DNA of 64,000 nucleotides from Bacteroidaceae bacterium (GCA_017546505.1 JAFYWV010000099.1:62001-126000); one strand, 5' to 3'; shown: positions 9,850 through 19,520, counted from the first letter of the stretch. Numbers and translations are program-made. The notes: generated by a model not told the origin, from the sequence alone.

Positions 9850-9881
9850 CAAAATTACTCACATTCAACGTCACTTGCAAA
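9850..9881 (-). promoter_or_regulatory. Predicted promoter of the TlpA-like gene
   Basis: On the minus strand TTTG (complement of 9878-9881), 20 bases, then TAATTTTG (complement of 9850-9857) match the Bacteroidetes consensus fully. The start codon is about 60 bp downstream. The 318-bp gap 9790-10107 holds this promoter and one for the divergent thioredoxin gene; I see no convincing gene in it. Confidence 0.75.
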
Positions 9882-10059
9882 CAAAACGAAAGAAAAACAA
9901 CCAACACACTGTTAAAAACACACATATTTATAATAAAAATGCACAAATATTCACTTTTTATAAAAAGAACGAAAATCATTATATCCACACAGAAGAGATA
10001 CGAGAAAATAATTTACGAAATATTAACAGCTTTCAACACCAAATATAAAAAATATTCAA

Positions 10060-10067
10060 TACATTTG
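10060..10067 (+). promoter_or_regulatory. Predicted -7 box of the Cys-rich thioredoxin gene
   Basis: TACATTTG fits TAnnTTTG and lies about 40 bp before the ATG at 10108. No clear TTTG sits at the right distance upstream, so only the -7 half is supported. Confidence 0.45.
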
Positions 10068-10107
10068 CGAAAAGTAACATTACTAACCATATAAACCCAA
10101 GAAGACT

Positions 10108-10722
10108 ATGAAACGTATATTCATTATTCTAGCGTGTGCATCCTTTCTGACAGCTTGCGGTGGAAACAAGCCACAGGACAGTAAATGTGGAGAGTGCAAG
10201 ACAGAGTGTTGCGATGAGAAGAAAGAGTGCAACAAGCAGGAGTGCGAAAAGAAGTGCGATAAACAGGAATGTGAAAAGAAATGCGACAAGCAAGAGTGTA
10301 GTGCAGAGAAGAAATGTACAAAACAGGAGTGCGAGAAGAAGTGCGACAAAAAAGAATGCACACAGCAGACTGCAGGATGCATAACACTTGACACTGAGGG
10401 CTTCGCAAACAAAGTTGCCGATTTAAGCAAAGAGTGGAAATATCTTGGTGACAAACCGGCCGTGGTTGACTTCTATGCCGACTGGTGTGGTCCTTGCAAG
10501 GCCATATCTCCAATCCTTGAGGAAATTGCAAAAGAGTATGCCGGCGAGCTCTACATATATAAGGTAAATGTAGACAACGACCCATACATTGCAGACGCAT
10601 TCAACATCCAGGCTATCCCGACATTACTTTTCATTCCTATGGAGGGACGTTATAAAGTTCAGACCGGTGGCGTAGAGAAGGAGGAGCTTGTAAACTTGAT
10701 TAAAGAAAATTGCTTCAAATAA
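10108..10722 (+). CDS. Thioredoxin-family lipoprotein with Cys/Lys/Glu-rich repeat segment
   Basis: The 204-residue protein begins with a lipoprotein signal (lipobox LTAC, Cys17). A strange linker at residues 26-91 follows, containing 15 cysteines in a repeating pattern (units of KQECEKKCD). From about residue 95 to the end comes a complete thioredoxin domain with the active site WCGPC (Cys127, Cys130) and a cis-proline loop (IQAIPTLLF). Thioredoxin lipoproteins should act in the periplasm or at the outer membrane. The repeat segment looks like a metal- or thiol-binding tether, perhaps a reservoir of exchangeable disulfides, but this is inference. It is transcribed divergently from the TlpA-like gene, which suggests a shared redox role. 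A strong terminator follows. Confidence 0.88.
   Translation: MKRIFIILACASFLTACGGNKPQDSKCGECKTECCDEKKECNKQECEKKCDKQECEKKCDKQECSAEKKCTKQECEKKCDKKECTQQTAGCITLDTEGFANKVADLSKEWKYLGDKPAVVDFYADWCGPCKAISPILEEIAKEYAGELYIYKVNVDNDPYIADAFNIQAIPTLLFIPMEGRYKVQTGGVEKEELVNLIKENCFK
10228..10359 (+). repeat. Short tandem repeat encoding the CxxxC-rich linker
   Basis: Degenerate copies of a 27-bp unit of the type aagcaggagtgcgaaaagaa run through codons 41-84, encoding KQECEKKCD and variants. The regular unit length suggests expansion by slippage, so the copy number may differ between strains. Confidence 0.75.
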
Positions 10723-10744
10723 AAGATTTTCTCTTTTTAACCAG

Positions 10745-10779
10745 AATCCCGCAGATTTTAAAAGTCTGCGGGATTTTTG
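10745..10779 (+). terminator. Rho-independent terminator of the thioredoxin lipoprotein gene
   Basis: An 11-bp perfect stem (AATCCCGCAGA / TCTGCGGGATT) is followed by a T-run, 22 bp after the stop codon. The longer gap 10723-11201 holds this terminator, the tRNA-Gln gene and the rsfS promoter; nothing else is evident. Confidence 0.85.
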
Positions 10780-10881
10780 GGCTATATTGTCCACCTGCAA
10801 AGTTGAAGTGAACCACAACATCCCGGGGACATCTTCTCAAAAAACATAAAAAAAAGAGATTTCCGCTAGGAAATCTCTCTG

Positions 10882-10952
10882 TTGGGCTACCCGGACTCGA
10901 ACCAGGAAAGGCAGGACCAGAATCTGCAGTGTTACCATTACACCATAGCCCA
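10882..10952 (-). tRNA. tRNA-Gln (anticodon CTG)
   Basis: The minus strand folds into a cloverleaf: acceptor stem TGGGCTA / TAGCCCA, D-stem GTGT / ACAC, T-arm with GGTTCGAGTCC, and anticodon loop TTCTGGT giving CTG, which reads CAG glutamine codons. The last pair of the anticodon stem (A-C) is a mismatch. The discriminator base is A, and the CCA end is not encoded. The 71-nt length is normal for tRNA-Gln. Confidence 0.93.
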
Positions 10953-11102
10953 AGGCTCAAATGCGTTGCAAAGGTACAACTTTTTTTCGTAAAAAAAATA
11001 TTTTCGTCTTTTTTTTGCATAAAAAAATGAAAAAAGTTTCTTTTTTCCGTGTTTCCCATTAAAAAGCACCTGTTTTTATTTTAAAATCGACAAAATAAGA
11101 AA

Positions 11103-11110
11103 TATCTTTG
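11103..11110 (+). promoter_or_regulatory. Predicted -7 box of the rsfS-ftsH-cdsA operon
   Basis: TATCTTTG matches TAnnTTTG about 90 bp before rsfS. T-rich sequence upstream (11071-11082) could serve as the -33 part, but no exact TTTG is present at the ideal distance. Confidence 0.5.
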
Positions 11111-11201
11111 CAGTAATAACAGATATTCTCAAACATAAAGACAAAAGAGATAAAGCCCTTTCACAAAATTTTTATTTTATAGCAAACTAAATTATTATAA
11201 T

Positions 11202-11573
11202 ATGCAGACAGAAAAAATAGATGCACAAGACGTTATCAAGCAAATAATAGAGGGTATACAAGATAAAAAAGGCAAGGAAATTGTTATAGTTGATATGCTG
11301 AAGCTCGGGAACAGCGTTTGCGACTACTTTGTAATTTGCCAAGGAAACTCTCCAAATCAGGTAAGCGCAATAACGGATTCCATTGAAGATACAGTACGCA
11401 TCAACTGCAAGAAAAAGCCCTACTTCATTGATGGCTTACGCAACTCGCAGTGGGTCGCAATGGATTACGGAGATATTCTGGTACACATATTCCTGCCCGA
11501 CGTGCGTAAATTCTACGACATTGAGCACCTATGGGCAGATGCAACATTAACAACAATCCCCGACATTGACTGA
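11202..11573 (+). CDS. rsfS: Ribosome silencing factor RsfS
   Basis: RsfS binds ribosomal protein L14 and stops the large and small subunits from joining when nutrients run short. The 123-residue protein has the family hallmarks: KGKEIVIVDM, CDYFVICQGNSPNQVSAI, then the second half with WVAMDYGDILVHIF and EHLW. Length is standard. It precedes ftsH, with only 7 bp between its stop and the likely ftsH ATG, a conserved order in Bacteroidetes, so the genes are probably co-transcribed. Confidence 0.95.
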   Translation: MQTEKIDAQDVIKQIIEGIQDKKGKEIVIVDMLKLGNSVCDYFVICQGNSPNQVSAITDSIEDTVRINCKKKPYFIDGLRNSQWVAMDYGDILVHIFLPDVRKFYDIEHLWADATLTTIPDID

Positions 11574-11580
11574 TAGACGA

Positions 11581-13551
11581 ATGAACAAGAACAACAAAAT
11601 ACCCAAATTCTCATTCTCCTGGTTATATCTGATAATTGGCATTGCACTGGTGTCCATTTGGATGTTTGACGACGGCAACACCAACCAGAGAGTAAAAAAA
11701 TCATACACAGAGGTCGAGGATTACATAAGAAACGGATATGTAGAGGAAATCTCTGTCATAAACAACAGGATACTCGAGGCGTATATTCTAAAGGATTCGG
11801 CTGCTAAAGTCTTTGACAAGCCTATAATAGATGGCACACGCCCGAAAGTAGAGACCACAATAGGCTCCATCGATAACTTTGACAACTTCATACGCCAGCA
11901 AAGAGAGAGTAAGGATGGCAAGTTCAAGGGCGTAGTAAATTATGAGGAGCGACAAAACCTTTGGGGAGAGCTGTTCTGGAACATAGCTCCGTTCATTCTC
12001 TTGATATTTGTCTGGATTTTCATAATGCGACGTATGAGCGGTGGCGGCGGAGCACAAGGTGGCGTTTTCAATGTCGGAAAGTCACAGGCAAAACTTTTCG
12101 ATAAAGAGAACAGCAGCACACGCATAACGTTCAAGGATGTTGCAGGACAGGAGGGGGCAAAACAGGAGGTACAAGAGATTGTGGACTTCTTGAAAAGCCC
12201 GCAGACATATACAGAACTTGGTGGAAAAATCCCCAAGGGAGCACTGCTTGTAGGGCCTCCGGGAACAGGAAAGACTCTGCTTGCAAAGGCTGTTGCAGGC
12301 GAAGCCAACGTACCGTTTTTCTCAATGTCGGGCTCTGATTTTGTAGAGATGTTCGTAGGAGTGGGTGCATCGCGTGTGCGCGACCTGTTCCGCCAGGCAA
12401 AGGAAAAAGCACCTTGCATAATATTCATCGACGAGATTGACGCTGTGGGGCGCGCGCGAGGCAAGAACCCTTCAATGGGTGGCAACGACGAACGCGAGAA
12501 CACACTGAACCAGTTGCTGACCGAGATGGACGGTTTTGGGACAAACAGCGGAATAATTGTGATTGCAGCGACCAACCGCGCCGACATCCTTGACAAGGCA
12601 CTGTTGCGCGCAGGACGTTTTGACAGGCAGATACACGTAGACCTCCCCGACCTCAACGAGCGCAAGGAGATATTCGGTGTACATTTGCGTCCACTGAAGC
12701 TGGACCCATCTGTTGACGTAGATACTTTGGCGCGACAGACACCCGGTTTCTCGGGAGCAGACATTGCAAATGTGTGCAACGAGGCAGCCCTCATTGCAGC
12801 ACGCAACAAGAAAAAAGCTGTCGACAAACAGGATTTTCTTGATGCTATTGACCGCATTATCGGCGGTCTTGAGAAAAAGACCAAAGTTATGACCCAGAAG
12901 GAGAAAGAGGCCATAGCCATCCACGAGGCCGGACACGCTACAATATCCTGGTTCCTCGAGCACGCCAACCCGCTGATAAAAGTAACCATTGTGCCACGCG
13001 GTAGAGCATTGGGCGCAGCCTGGTATATGCCCGAAGAGCGACAGATCACCACCAAAGAGCAGATGCTCGACGAAATGTGCGCCACACTTGGTGGCCGCGC
13101 CGCCGAGGAGTGTTTCATTGGGCACATCTCCACCGGTGCGATGAACGACCTTGAGCGTGTGACAAAGCAGGCATACGCAATGGTAGCATACGCAGGTATG
13201 AGCGACAATCTCTCGAATCTGTGCTACTACAACAATCAGGAGTTCTCGTTCAACCGCCCATACAGCGAAAAGACGGCTGAAATGATTGACACCGAGGTTC
13301 ACAAGATGATTAAGGAACAGTATGAGAGGGCAAAGGAGCTACTCCGTGAACACAAGGAGGGGCACGCCAAACTTGCAAGAGTCCTGATTGAAAAGGAGGT
13401 GATTTTTGCCGAGGATGTTGAAAATATTTTTGGCAAACGCCCTTGGACATCACGCAGCGAAGAGATTTTTGGCAAGAACGACAAAGAAAACAGCGAAGCC
13501 ACAGACGACACGACTGTTAACGGATTGCAGGAGAACAACGTTGCTGAGTGA
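11581..13551 (+). CDS. ftsH: ATP-dependent zinc metalloprotease FtsH
   Basis: FtsH is the membrane-anchored AAA+ protease that degrades damaged membrane proteins and regulatory proteins. The sequence shows an N-terminal TM segment, a periplasmic domain, and a second TM segment ([13 protein letters not shown]). The AAA domain has Walker A GPPGTGKT, Walker B IIFIDEID, and the second-region-of-homology arginines. The zinc site HEAGH starts near residue 448. The frame extends upstream to a TTG at 11566 inside rsfS, but the ATG at 11581 is the more natural start and gives 656 residues. The C-terminal tail is acidic and low in complexity, as is common. Confidence 0.96.
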   Translation: MNKNNKIPKFSFSWLYLIIGIALVSIWMFDDGNTNQRVKKSYTEVEDYIRNGYVEEISVINNRILEAYILKDSAAKVFDKPIIDGTRPKVETTIGSIDNFDNFIRQQRESKDGKFKGVVNYEERQNLWGELFWNIAPFILLIFVWIFIMRRMSGGGGAQGGVFNVGKSQAKLFDKENSSTRITFKDVAGQEGAKQEVQEIVDFLKSPQTYTELGGKIPKGALLVGPPGTGKTLLAKAVAGEANVPFFSMSGSDFVEMFVGVGASRVRDLFRQAKEKAPCIIFIDEIDAVGRARGKNPSMGGNDERENTLNQLLTEMDGFGTNSGIIVIAATNRADILDKALLRAGRFDRQIHVDLPDLNERKEIFGVHLRPLKLDPSVDVDTLARQTPGFSGADIANVCNEAALIAARNKKKAVDKQDFLDAIDRIIGGLEKKTKVMTQKEKEAIAIHEAGHATISWFLEHANPLIKVTIVPRGRALGAAWYMPEERQITTKEQMLDEMCATLGGRAAEECFIGHISTGAMNDLERVTKQAYAMVAYAGMSDNLSNLCYYNNQEFSFNRPYSEKTAEMIDTEVHKMIKEQYERAKELLREHKEGHAKLARVLIEKEVIFAEDVENIFGKRPWTSRSEEIFGKNDKENSEATDDTTVNGLQENNVAE

Positions 13552-13616
13552 GAGAAGAGAAACAAAGAGCCTCTTTTCAGAAAGACAAATAAAACACAAC
13601 AATAAAATAAGGCAAT

Positions 13617-14453
13617 ATGAAAAAATTCATCGTACGCACACTTAGCGGTGCACTGTTTGCGGCAGTCCTGGTCGGCTCGATACTTTATGGGTTCAACACA
13701 TTCAGGCCTCTGTTCCTTGTCTTTATGGCTTTGGCCGTGAACGAGTTCACAACATTGTTGCGCCAGCACAAAAACGCAACATTCAGCCCCGTTGTGACAG
13801 TTCTATGCAGTATCCTGCTATATATAGGATTTACGAGTATAGCCCACAGCGAGACGATACCGACATTATTGGTATTCACACCATATATATTGACAATACT
13901 ATGCGTATTTATCGGTCGCCTCTTTTCCAAGAAAGGGAACAATATAGAAAACCTTGCCTACTTTGCACTCACACAGCTTTATGTGGCACTGCCATTCTCG
14001 CTGTTGCAGATTTTGTCGACAGCCGGAGCACCTGAAGGTGAGACATACCATTGGCTGTTCCCACTTTCAATATTCATCTTCATTTGGTGCAACGACAGTG
14101 GTGCATACTGTATAGGTTGCCTCATAGGCCGTCACAAGATGTTTGAGCGCATATCGCCAAAAAAAACTTGGGAGGGATTCTTTGGTGGAGTGGCTGTTGC
14201 TGTCGGAGCAAGCATTGTGATGGCACAATACTTTGATGTGATGAATATATGGCAGTGGATTGGTATGGCCGTTGTTGTTGTTGTATTCGGCACATTGGGC
14301 GACCTTGTCGAGTCGAACATTAAACGCGAAATGCAGATTAAAGACTCGGGCAACGTTCTCCCCGGACACGGTGGATTGCTCGACCGCTTTGACAGCACAC
14401 TGTTTGCTGTGCCAAGCGTCATTGCCTACCTGACTTTTATCGGTATTCTTTAA
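13617..14453 (+). CDS. cdsA: Phosphatidate cytidylyltransferase CdsA
   Basis: CdsA makes CDP-diacylglycerol from phosphatidic acid and CTP, the precursor of all membrane phospholipids. The 278-residue protein has about seven hydrophobic segments. The family signature stands near the C-terminus: SNIKREMQIKDSGNVLPGHG, then a GLLDRFDS segment. It lies 65 bp downstream of ftsH, likely in the same operon. Its end overlaps the end of the convergent lpxB gene by 4 bp. Confidence 0.95.
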   Translation: MKKFIVRTLSGALFAAVLVGSILYGFNTFRPLFLVFMALAVNEFTTLLRQHKNATFSPVVTVLCSILLYIGFTSIAHSETIPTLLVFTPYILTILCVFIGRLFSKKGNNIENLAYFALTQLYVALPFSLLQILSTAGAPEGETYHWLFPLSIFIFIWCNDSGAYCIGCLIGRHKMFERISPKKTWEGFFGGVAVAVGASIVMAQYFDVMNIWQWIGMAVVVVVFGTLGDLVESNIKREMQIKDSGNVLPGHGGLLDRFDSTLFAVPSVIAYLTFIGIL

Positions 14454-15592
14454 GATTTACTTTTCAACAAAGAGACAATCTTTTGGGCAGCTCGTTGCGA
14501 TGCACCCGGCTTGCCCAAGATTTCCATCATACGGCTATACTCGGAGAGCATAGCCGTTCTTTTTTCTCCATCGGCAGGCAATAGGGCACCCAGTTCCTCA
14601 ACCACATTGCTCAGTTTCATATCTGCTGCAATCAGTTCACGGACCACCTCTTTGCCGGCAACAAGATTTACAAGAGAAACAAATTTAACATTAAGGAAGT
14701 TATTCTTCAGCCACGAATACAAGCGCGCCATCGGTGTCGCATAGCACACCACCTGCGGCACATTGAACAATGCAGTCTCAAGTGTTGCCGTGCCCGAAGT
14801 CACCAGTGCCGCATAAGAGTTGTTTAGGATGTCGTATGTCTGCCCAAAGACAATCCTTGCTCCGGCATTTAGATAAGGTGCATAAAAATCCTTGTCAATA
14901 CCGGGAGCACCCGCAATTACCGGCTGATAACCGGGATATTTTTTCAAAGCCTCAATCATCACCGGCAGATTTGCTTTTATCTCCTGCTTGCGGCTTCCGG
15001 CCAGCAAAGCTATTATGGGTTTATCAGACAATCCGTTCTTCTCAAAGAAAGCGGCCCTGGACAAGGCCTTATTGCGCTTGAAATCATCAACGGCATCTAC
15101 GCAAGGATTGCCGACATAGTTGATTCTGTAATTATGTTTCTTCTCAAAGAAATCCATTTCAAACGGCAAGATAGAAAACAGTTCATCAACATCGCGCTTG
15201 ATATTCTTTATACGATACTCCTTCCACGCCCATATTTTCGGTGAGATATAATAATACACAGGGATTTTTGTATTCTTGTGGATATATTCGGCAATCGAGA
15301 GATTGAACCCCGGATAATCAACAAGTATCAAAGCATCGGGCATCCAGCCCTCAACATCACCCTTGCAGAGTCTCATATTGGCAAATATGGTTCTAAGGTG
15401 CATAAGCACAGGGATAAAACCCATATATGCGAGTTCACGATAATGCTTAACACGAGTACCACCAACGGCCGACATCAGGTCACCGCCAAAGAAACGGAAT
15501 TCAGCATCCCCGTCAACACTTTTAATAGACTTCATCAAATTTGAGGCGTGCAAATCACCCGAAGCCTCGCCAACAATGAGATAGTATTTCAT
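14450..15592 (-). CDS. lpxB: Lipid-A-disaccharide synthase LpxB
   Basis: LpxB joins UDP-diacylglucosamine and lipid X into the lipid A disaccharide at the inner face of the inner membrane. The protein (380 residues, normal for the family) starts with YYLIVGEASGDLHASNLM, contains FRFFGGDLM and YYISPKIWAW, and has the donor-binding LLAGSRKQEI and TSGTATLETAL motifs of GT19. It lies 15 bp downstream of surE on the same strand; the surE-lpxB pairing occurs in other Bacteroidetes. Confidence 0.96.
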   Translation of the reverse strand: MKYYLIVGEASGDLHASNLMKSIKSVDGDAEFRFFGGDLMSAVGGTRVKHYRELAYMGFIPVLMHLRTIFANMRLCKGDVEGWMPDALILVDYPGFNLSIAEYIHKNTKIPVYYYISPKIWAWKEYRIKNIKRDVDELFSILPFEMDFFEKKHNYRINYVGNPCVDAVDDFKRNKALSRAAFFEKNGLSDKPIIALLAGSRKQEIKANLPVMIEALKKYPGYQPVIAGAPGIDKDFYAPYLNAGARIVFGQTYDILNNSYAALVTSGTATLETALFNVPQVVCYATPMARLYSWLKNNFLNVKFVSLVNLVAGKEVVRELIAADMKLSNVVEELGALLPADGEKRTAMLSEYSRMMEILGKPGASQRAAQKIVSLLKSKS

Positions 15593-15607
15593 AAGTTCTG
15601 TTTTTTA

Positions 15608-16369
15608 TCAAAAATTCCACTGCTCCATCTCCTTGAGCAAACGATAATCGGTCATATCAATCGTAGTTGGGGTGATGGAGACATAATTATTATCCAGAGC
15701 TACACGGTCGGCCGACAAAGAGTTGTCCTCAACAACAAAGTCACCTGTCAACCACCACCACTCTCCTCCACGCGGATGACAATGCGACTCCCACTCATTA
15801 ACCCAGCGTCCCATTGCCTGGCGGCACACCTTTATGCCTGCATACGACTGAGTATCAGGAAAATTCACATTCAGACAACTGCCCGATGGCAAGCCACGTT
15901 CAAGAACAGCAGCCACAACCTTGCGTATAACATCGTATGTGGGAGTGAAATCGGCATCTGCATCGTGCGAACAGAGCGAGAAAGCCACAGATGGTATTCC
16001 CTTCATACACCCCTCGAGCACAATACCCATCGTTCCCGAATAGTGTGCATTTACGGCAGAATTGTCACCGTGGTTTATTCCACCCACAACAAGGGTGGGA
16101 CGACGCTCAAGTACACTATGACAGGCCACCTTGACACAATCACAAGGTGTTCCGGTACAAGAGTAGACCTGCAGACCCGGTTCCGAAGTTACAAGTTCCA
16201 CTTTCAATGGGACTTCACTGGTTATTGCACATCCCTTGCCCGAACGGCCGGTATGCGGCGCCACCACAACAACATCCCCGAACTCCATCAGCACTCTTGC
16301 AAGACAGTTGATACCTTTGGCACGATAGCCATCATCATTCGACACCAATATAAGAGGTCTTTCATTCAT
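15608..16369 (-). CDS. surE: 5'/3'-nucleotidase SurE
   Basis: SurE is a metal-dependent phosphatase acting on nucleoside monophosphates, linked to stationary-phase survival. The 253-residue protein has the metal-binding start ILVSNDDGYRAKGI, followed by the loop with SGTPCDCV-type sequence (here CTGTPCDCV) and GGINHGDNSAVNAHYSGT, which are diagnostic. A divergent promoter region separates it from the GH84 gene, and lpxB follows directly. Confidence 0.96.
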   Translation of the reverse strand: MNERPLILVSNDDGYRAKGINCLARVLMEFGDVVVVAPHTGRSGKGCAITSEVPLKVELVTSEPGLQVYSCTGTPCDCVKVACHSVLERRPTLVVGGINHGDNSAVNAHYSGTMGIVLEGCMKGIPSVAFSLCSHDADADFTPTYDVIRKVVAAVLERGLPSGSCLNVNFPDTQSYAGIKVCRQAMGRWVNEWESHCHPRGGEWWWLTGDFVVEDNSLSADRVALDNNYVSITPTTIDMTDYRLLKEMEQWNF

Positions 16370-16399
16370 AATATCTGTATAGTTTTCACATTAATGACG

Positions 16400-16433
16400 C
16401 AAATATAACAAAAATTTGCGTATTTCACCCAAA
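16400..16433 (-). promoter_or_regulatory. Predicted promoter of surE-lpxB
   Basis: On the minus strand TTTG (complement of 16430-16433), 22 bases, then TATATTTG (complement of 16400-16407), about 30 bp before the surE start. It interleaves with the GH84 promoter on the other strand. Confidence 0.65.
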
Positions 16434-16446
16434 ACCGCTATTTTTG
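16415..16446 (+). promoter_or_regulatory. Predicted promoter of the GH84 gene
   Basis: TTTG at 16415-16418, 20 bases, TATTTTTG at 16439-16446: a full match to the Bacteroidetes consensus, about 45 bp before the ATG. Confidence 0.75.
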
Positions 16447-16491
16447 CCATATTACCAGCAAAATCGCAAAACGTTATAAACAATTGATTAT

Positions 16492-19392
16492 ATGAGAAAA
16501 ATGTTCATTGGGCTTGCCACATTGTTTTTTATGGCACTCACATTAGGCGCAAGCGCACAGACCGCGAATGTTTACCCCACGCCACAAGAGATTGTATGGG
16601 GCAATGAGATTGCATTTGAGAACAATGCAAGCTACACCATTACAGGCGAATCTGACGCAGACAAAGACGCCATAGACCTTTTCAGGAAGAAGTTTGACAC
16701 ATCGAACGGTACAATCGAACTAATCATCGGTGAAAGGGGGGATGCATCTGTTGCAGAATATGAGAGTCTTATTCCACAAAAAGACGAAGGATACTACCTT
16801 GCCGTAAGCAAAGGAAAAGTGGTCATTGCCGGCAACGACGGTTCGGGCACCTACTATGGTGTACAGACATTCATACAGATGGCATCACAGCCGAATGTAA
16901 TGTGCGCTACAGTAACCGATTTCCCAAGCGTACCACAACGCGGACTTGTCGAGGGCTACTACGGCAACCCATACAGCGAGGCTGACCGTATGGGACTCTT
17001 GAAGATGTTTGGCGAAATGAAGATGAATGTATACATCTATGGCCCAAAGGACGATGCATACCACAAGAGCAAATGGCGTGAGGAGTACCCGGCAGAACTC
17101 GGAAAGAAAATCACAGAATATGCAAACTTTGCAAAAGCCAACAAAATAGAATTTATGTGGGCAATCCACCCGGGCGAGGACATACAGTGGAACAATACAG
17201 ACCGGGCAAATATAGTAAACAAGCTCAAGGCGATGTGCGCTTTGGGAGTGAGGAGCTTTGCCGTATTCTGGGACGACCTTTGGGGCGATGACGGCACACA
17301 CGGCGACGAACAGGCCGAGCTGATGAACTACATTGCAGTAGAACTGAGAAAGGCATACCCAGATGTAAAGCCACTCACAATATGCCCCACGCAATACAAC
17401 CGTGGTTGGGCAAACAGCATCTATCTGCCTGCACTCGGAGACATAATGGACAGCGACATCAATATTATGTGGACCGGTAACAGCGTTGTAGATATGATTA
17501 ACTACAGCGATATGACGTGGATTAACAACCAAATCAAGCGCAAAGCATACATTTGGCTCAACTACCCCGTAAGCGACTACTGCATCAACCACCTGTTGAT
17601 GGGCCCCACATACGGCAACGACCTGAACATTGCCGATATGCTCTCGGGCTTCGTTTCCAACCCAATGGAGTATGCCGAGGCATCAAAAGTTTCACTTTTC
17701 AGCATTGCCGACTACACTTGGAATATGCCGGCATACGATGCAGACAAATCGTGGGAGGCTGCAATGAAATATCTGATGCCCGAGAATTACGAGGCATTCC
17801 GTTTCTTCTGCGAGAACAATGTCGACTTGGGCGTAAACACACACGGTTTGCGTCGTATGGACGAATCACCCGAATTTGTCAAGGCCAAAGAGACCTTCAA
17901 CAACAAGATTACAACAGACAGAGAGGCGGCATACGCAGCTGTGGGTGAACAGTTCCACAAGTTGGTGAATACAGCAGAAACGCTTTTGACAACCGACGAA
18001 TATCCGGCATTGACAAAGGAGATAGAACCCTGGATACAATCAATGAAATACCTCGGACAAAGAGGTGTATGCATTATTGAGATGAACAAGGCCCTTGCAA
18101 ACGGTACACCGGAGGCATTCATTGACAACTATTTGAAATACAAAGAGTATGATGAAGCCCAGGCTGCATTGCGTTCACGTGATTTTACAGGTTCACTAAG
18201 AGTTGCCACGCCGGCAGTAGGCACTGTACACATTGAGCCGTTCATAAAGGACATTGTTGGTACACTTGTTGCTGAATACAAGGAGGTATATGATTATCGC
18301 ACCGATGTTTTCCCGGCACAGGCTTTGGAAAACGGCACATACTACATTATGTACAACGGCAAATATCTTACAAACAACAATAAGGCAGCAGGAACAAAGC
18401 CTGTATTCCAGGCCGAGCAGGATAACATACGCCCACAGCGACAGGAGTGGAAGATAAGCCTGGACCCAAGCACAAACCGTTACAAGATTATAAACCTTGA
18501 GGATAACCGTTACCTCAACGAAAACGGTAGCTTCACAGTCAGCGACGCAACCAACCCATACGAAGCCGTTTGGCACACATACGAAATAACACTGCTTGCA
18601 AACGGCAAATACGCCATCCAAAATGGCGGTAGCGCAGGCACTGCATTCTGGAGCGTAAGCGGCACACAGATACAGAAAGGAAATTCCACAGCACTGCCCG
18701 ACAAGTATATTTTCGACCTTGTACCACTGGGCGGAACACCTAAAGAGGAACTTATTGACGGAGCTGAACTTTATTACATCACAGACGGCAAGCGCTACCT
18801 CACCAACAACAATGTAAATGGTAGTGGAGGCACACCGACATTCAAGGAGATCGACGACGAGCCCACCGCTGCACAGGAGTGGAAAATCAGCGTCGATACA
18901 AATGGAAAGAGATGTTACAAAATCATCAGCAATGCCGATGGCAGATACCTCAATGAATACGGAGTATTCGGAACAAACCAGTATTACAGCGACTGGAATA
19001 CATACCTGTTGACTTTGATGGGTGACAAGTGGTCAATCCAATGGACACAATCGGCAATAAAGAATGGAGTAAGCTACATTGTAGTATCGGGTGACAGGCT
19101 CGAGTCAAAAGGTGTTGCACACTCTGAGAGTTACACTGTAAACATAATCAAGAAGGGCGAGAACACCTCCATCGGCAATATACACAATGACAGTTATGGT
19201 TTTGAGATAAACAATGACTTCATAGTGTGCCACCCGGAGATTGAGTCGGTTGCACTATATACCCCCGATGGCCGATTGATTAGAAAAAGCAATGGGAATA
19301 TATTGTCTGTCAAAAATCTGGTAAAAGGATTATACATTTTAGCCGTAAGCAACGACAACAAAGAGCATAGCTACAAGATAATCATCAAGTAA
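16492..19392 (+). CDS. Secreted GH84 beta-N-acetylglucosaminidase (NagJ/O-GlcNAcase-like)
   Basis: GH84 enzymes remove terminal beta-N-acetylglucosamine from glycans or glycoproteins by substrate-assisted catalysis. The 966-residue protein has a signal peptide (GASAQ), a GH20b-like N-terminal domain to about residue 140, and a GH84 barrel starting RGLVEGYYGNPYS. The catalytic Asp pair is Asp261-Asp262 (FWDDLWGDD). A helical domain follows. Two similar modules then occur (about residues 610-745 and 755-885), each beginning with a YYI segment and containing a YLTNNN motif. They look like beta-trefoil carbohydrate-binding units. The last 70 residues form a T9SS-type sorting tail (YTPDGRLIRKSNG, then GLYILAVS). 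It stands alone between surE and parA; host mucin or dietary glycans are plausible substrates. Confidence 0.92.
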   Translation: MRKMFIGLATLFFMALTLGASAQTANVYPTPQEIVWGNEIAFENNASYTITGESDADKDAIDLFRKKFDTSNGTIELIIGERGDASVAEYESLIPQKDEGYYLAVSKGKVVIAGNDGSGTYYGVQTFIQMASQPNVMCATVTDFPSVPQRGLVEGYYGNPYSEADRMGLLKMFGEMKMNVYIYGPKDDAYHKSKWREEYPAELGKKITEYANFAKANKIEFMWAIHPGEDIQWNNTDRANIVNKLKAMCALGVRSFAVFWDDLWGDDGTHGDEQAELMNYIAVELRKAYPDVKPLTICPTQYNRGWANSIYLPALGDIMDSDINIMWTGNSVVDMINYSDMTWINNQIKRKAYIWLNYPVSDYCINHLLMGPTYGNDLNIADMLSGFVSNPMEYAEASKVSLFSIADYTWNMPAYDADKSWEAAMKYLMPENYEAFRFFCENNVDLGVNTHGLRRMDESPEFVKAKETFNNKITTDREAAYAAVGEQFHKLVNTAETLLTTDEYPALTKEIEPWIQSMKYLGQRGVCIIEMNKALANGTPEAFIDNYLKYKEYDEAQAALRSRDFTGSLRVATPAVGTVHIEPFIKDIVGTLVAEYKEVYDYRTDVFPAQALENGTYYIMYNGKYLTNNNKAAGTKPVFQAEQDNIRPQRQEWKISLDPSTNRYKIINLEDNRYLNENGSFTVSDATNPYEAVWHTYEITLLANGKYAIQNGGSAGTAFWSVSGTQIQKGNSTALPDKYIFDLVPLGGTPKEELIDGAELYYITDGKRYLTNNNVNGSGGTPTFKEIDDEPTAAQEWKISVDTNGKRCYKIISNADGRYLNEYGVFGTNQYYSDWNTYLLTLMGDKWSIQWTQSAIKNGVSYIVVSGDRLESKGVAHSESYTVNIIKKGENTSIGNIHNDSYGFEINNDFIVCHPEIESVALYTPDGRLIRKSNGNILSVKNLVKGLYILAVSNDNKEHSYKIIIK

Positions 19393-19415
19393 CGCCACAA
19401 ATGCTTTCTGCACAT

Positions 19416-19453
19416 AAAAAATGTTACTGCGCACAGGCGCAGTAACATTTTTT
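19416..19453 (+). terminator. Rho-independent terminator after the GH84 gene
   Basis: A 17-bp perfect stem (AAAAAATGTTACTGCGC and its complement) with a 4-base loop ends in a T-run, 24 bp after the stop codon. Confidence 0.85.
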
Positions 19454-19520
19454 ATGACTTATTATAAACCGCTGTTAATAAGTATAGGGATATTTTTTAC
19501 CACCAACGAACTTTTTTTAC

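Noticed and set aside
9779-9988. Short minus-strand frame before the TlpA-like gene
   Set aside because: It spans the predicted promoter and has only AT-driven composition.
10715-11059. Minus-strand frame of 114 codons
   Set aside because: It runs across the tRNA-Gln gene and a terminator, so it is not coding.
11940-13208. 422-residue open frame on the minus strand
   Set aside because: It lies wholly inside ftsH, is Ser/Pro/Arg-rich and has no domain; a shadow of the real gene.
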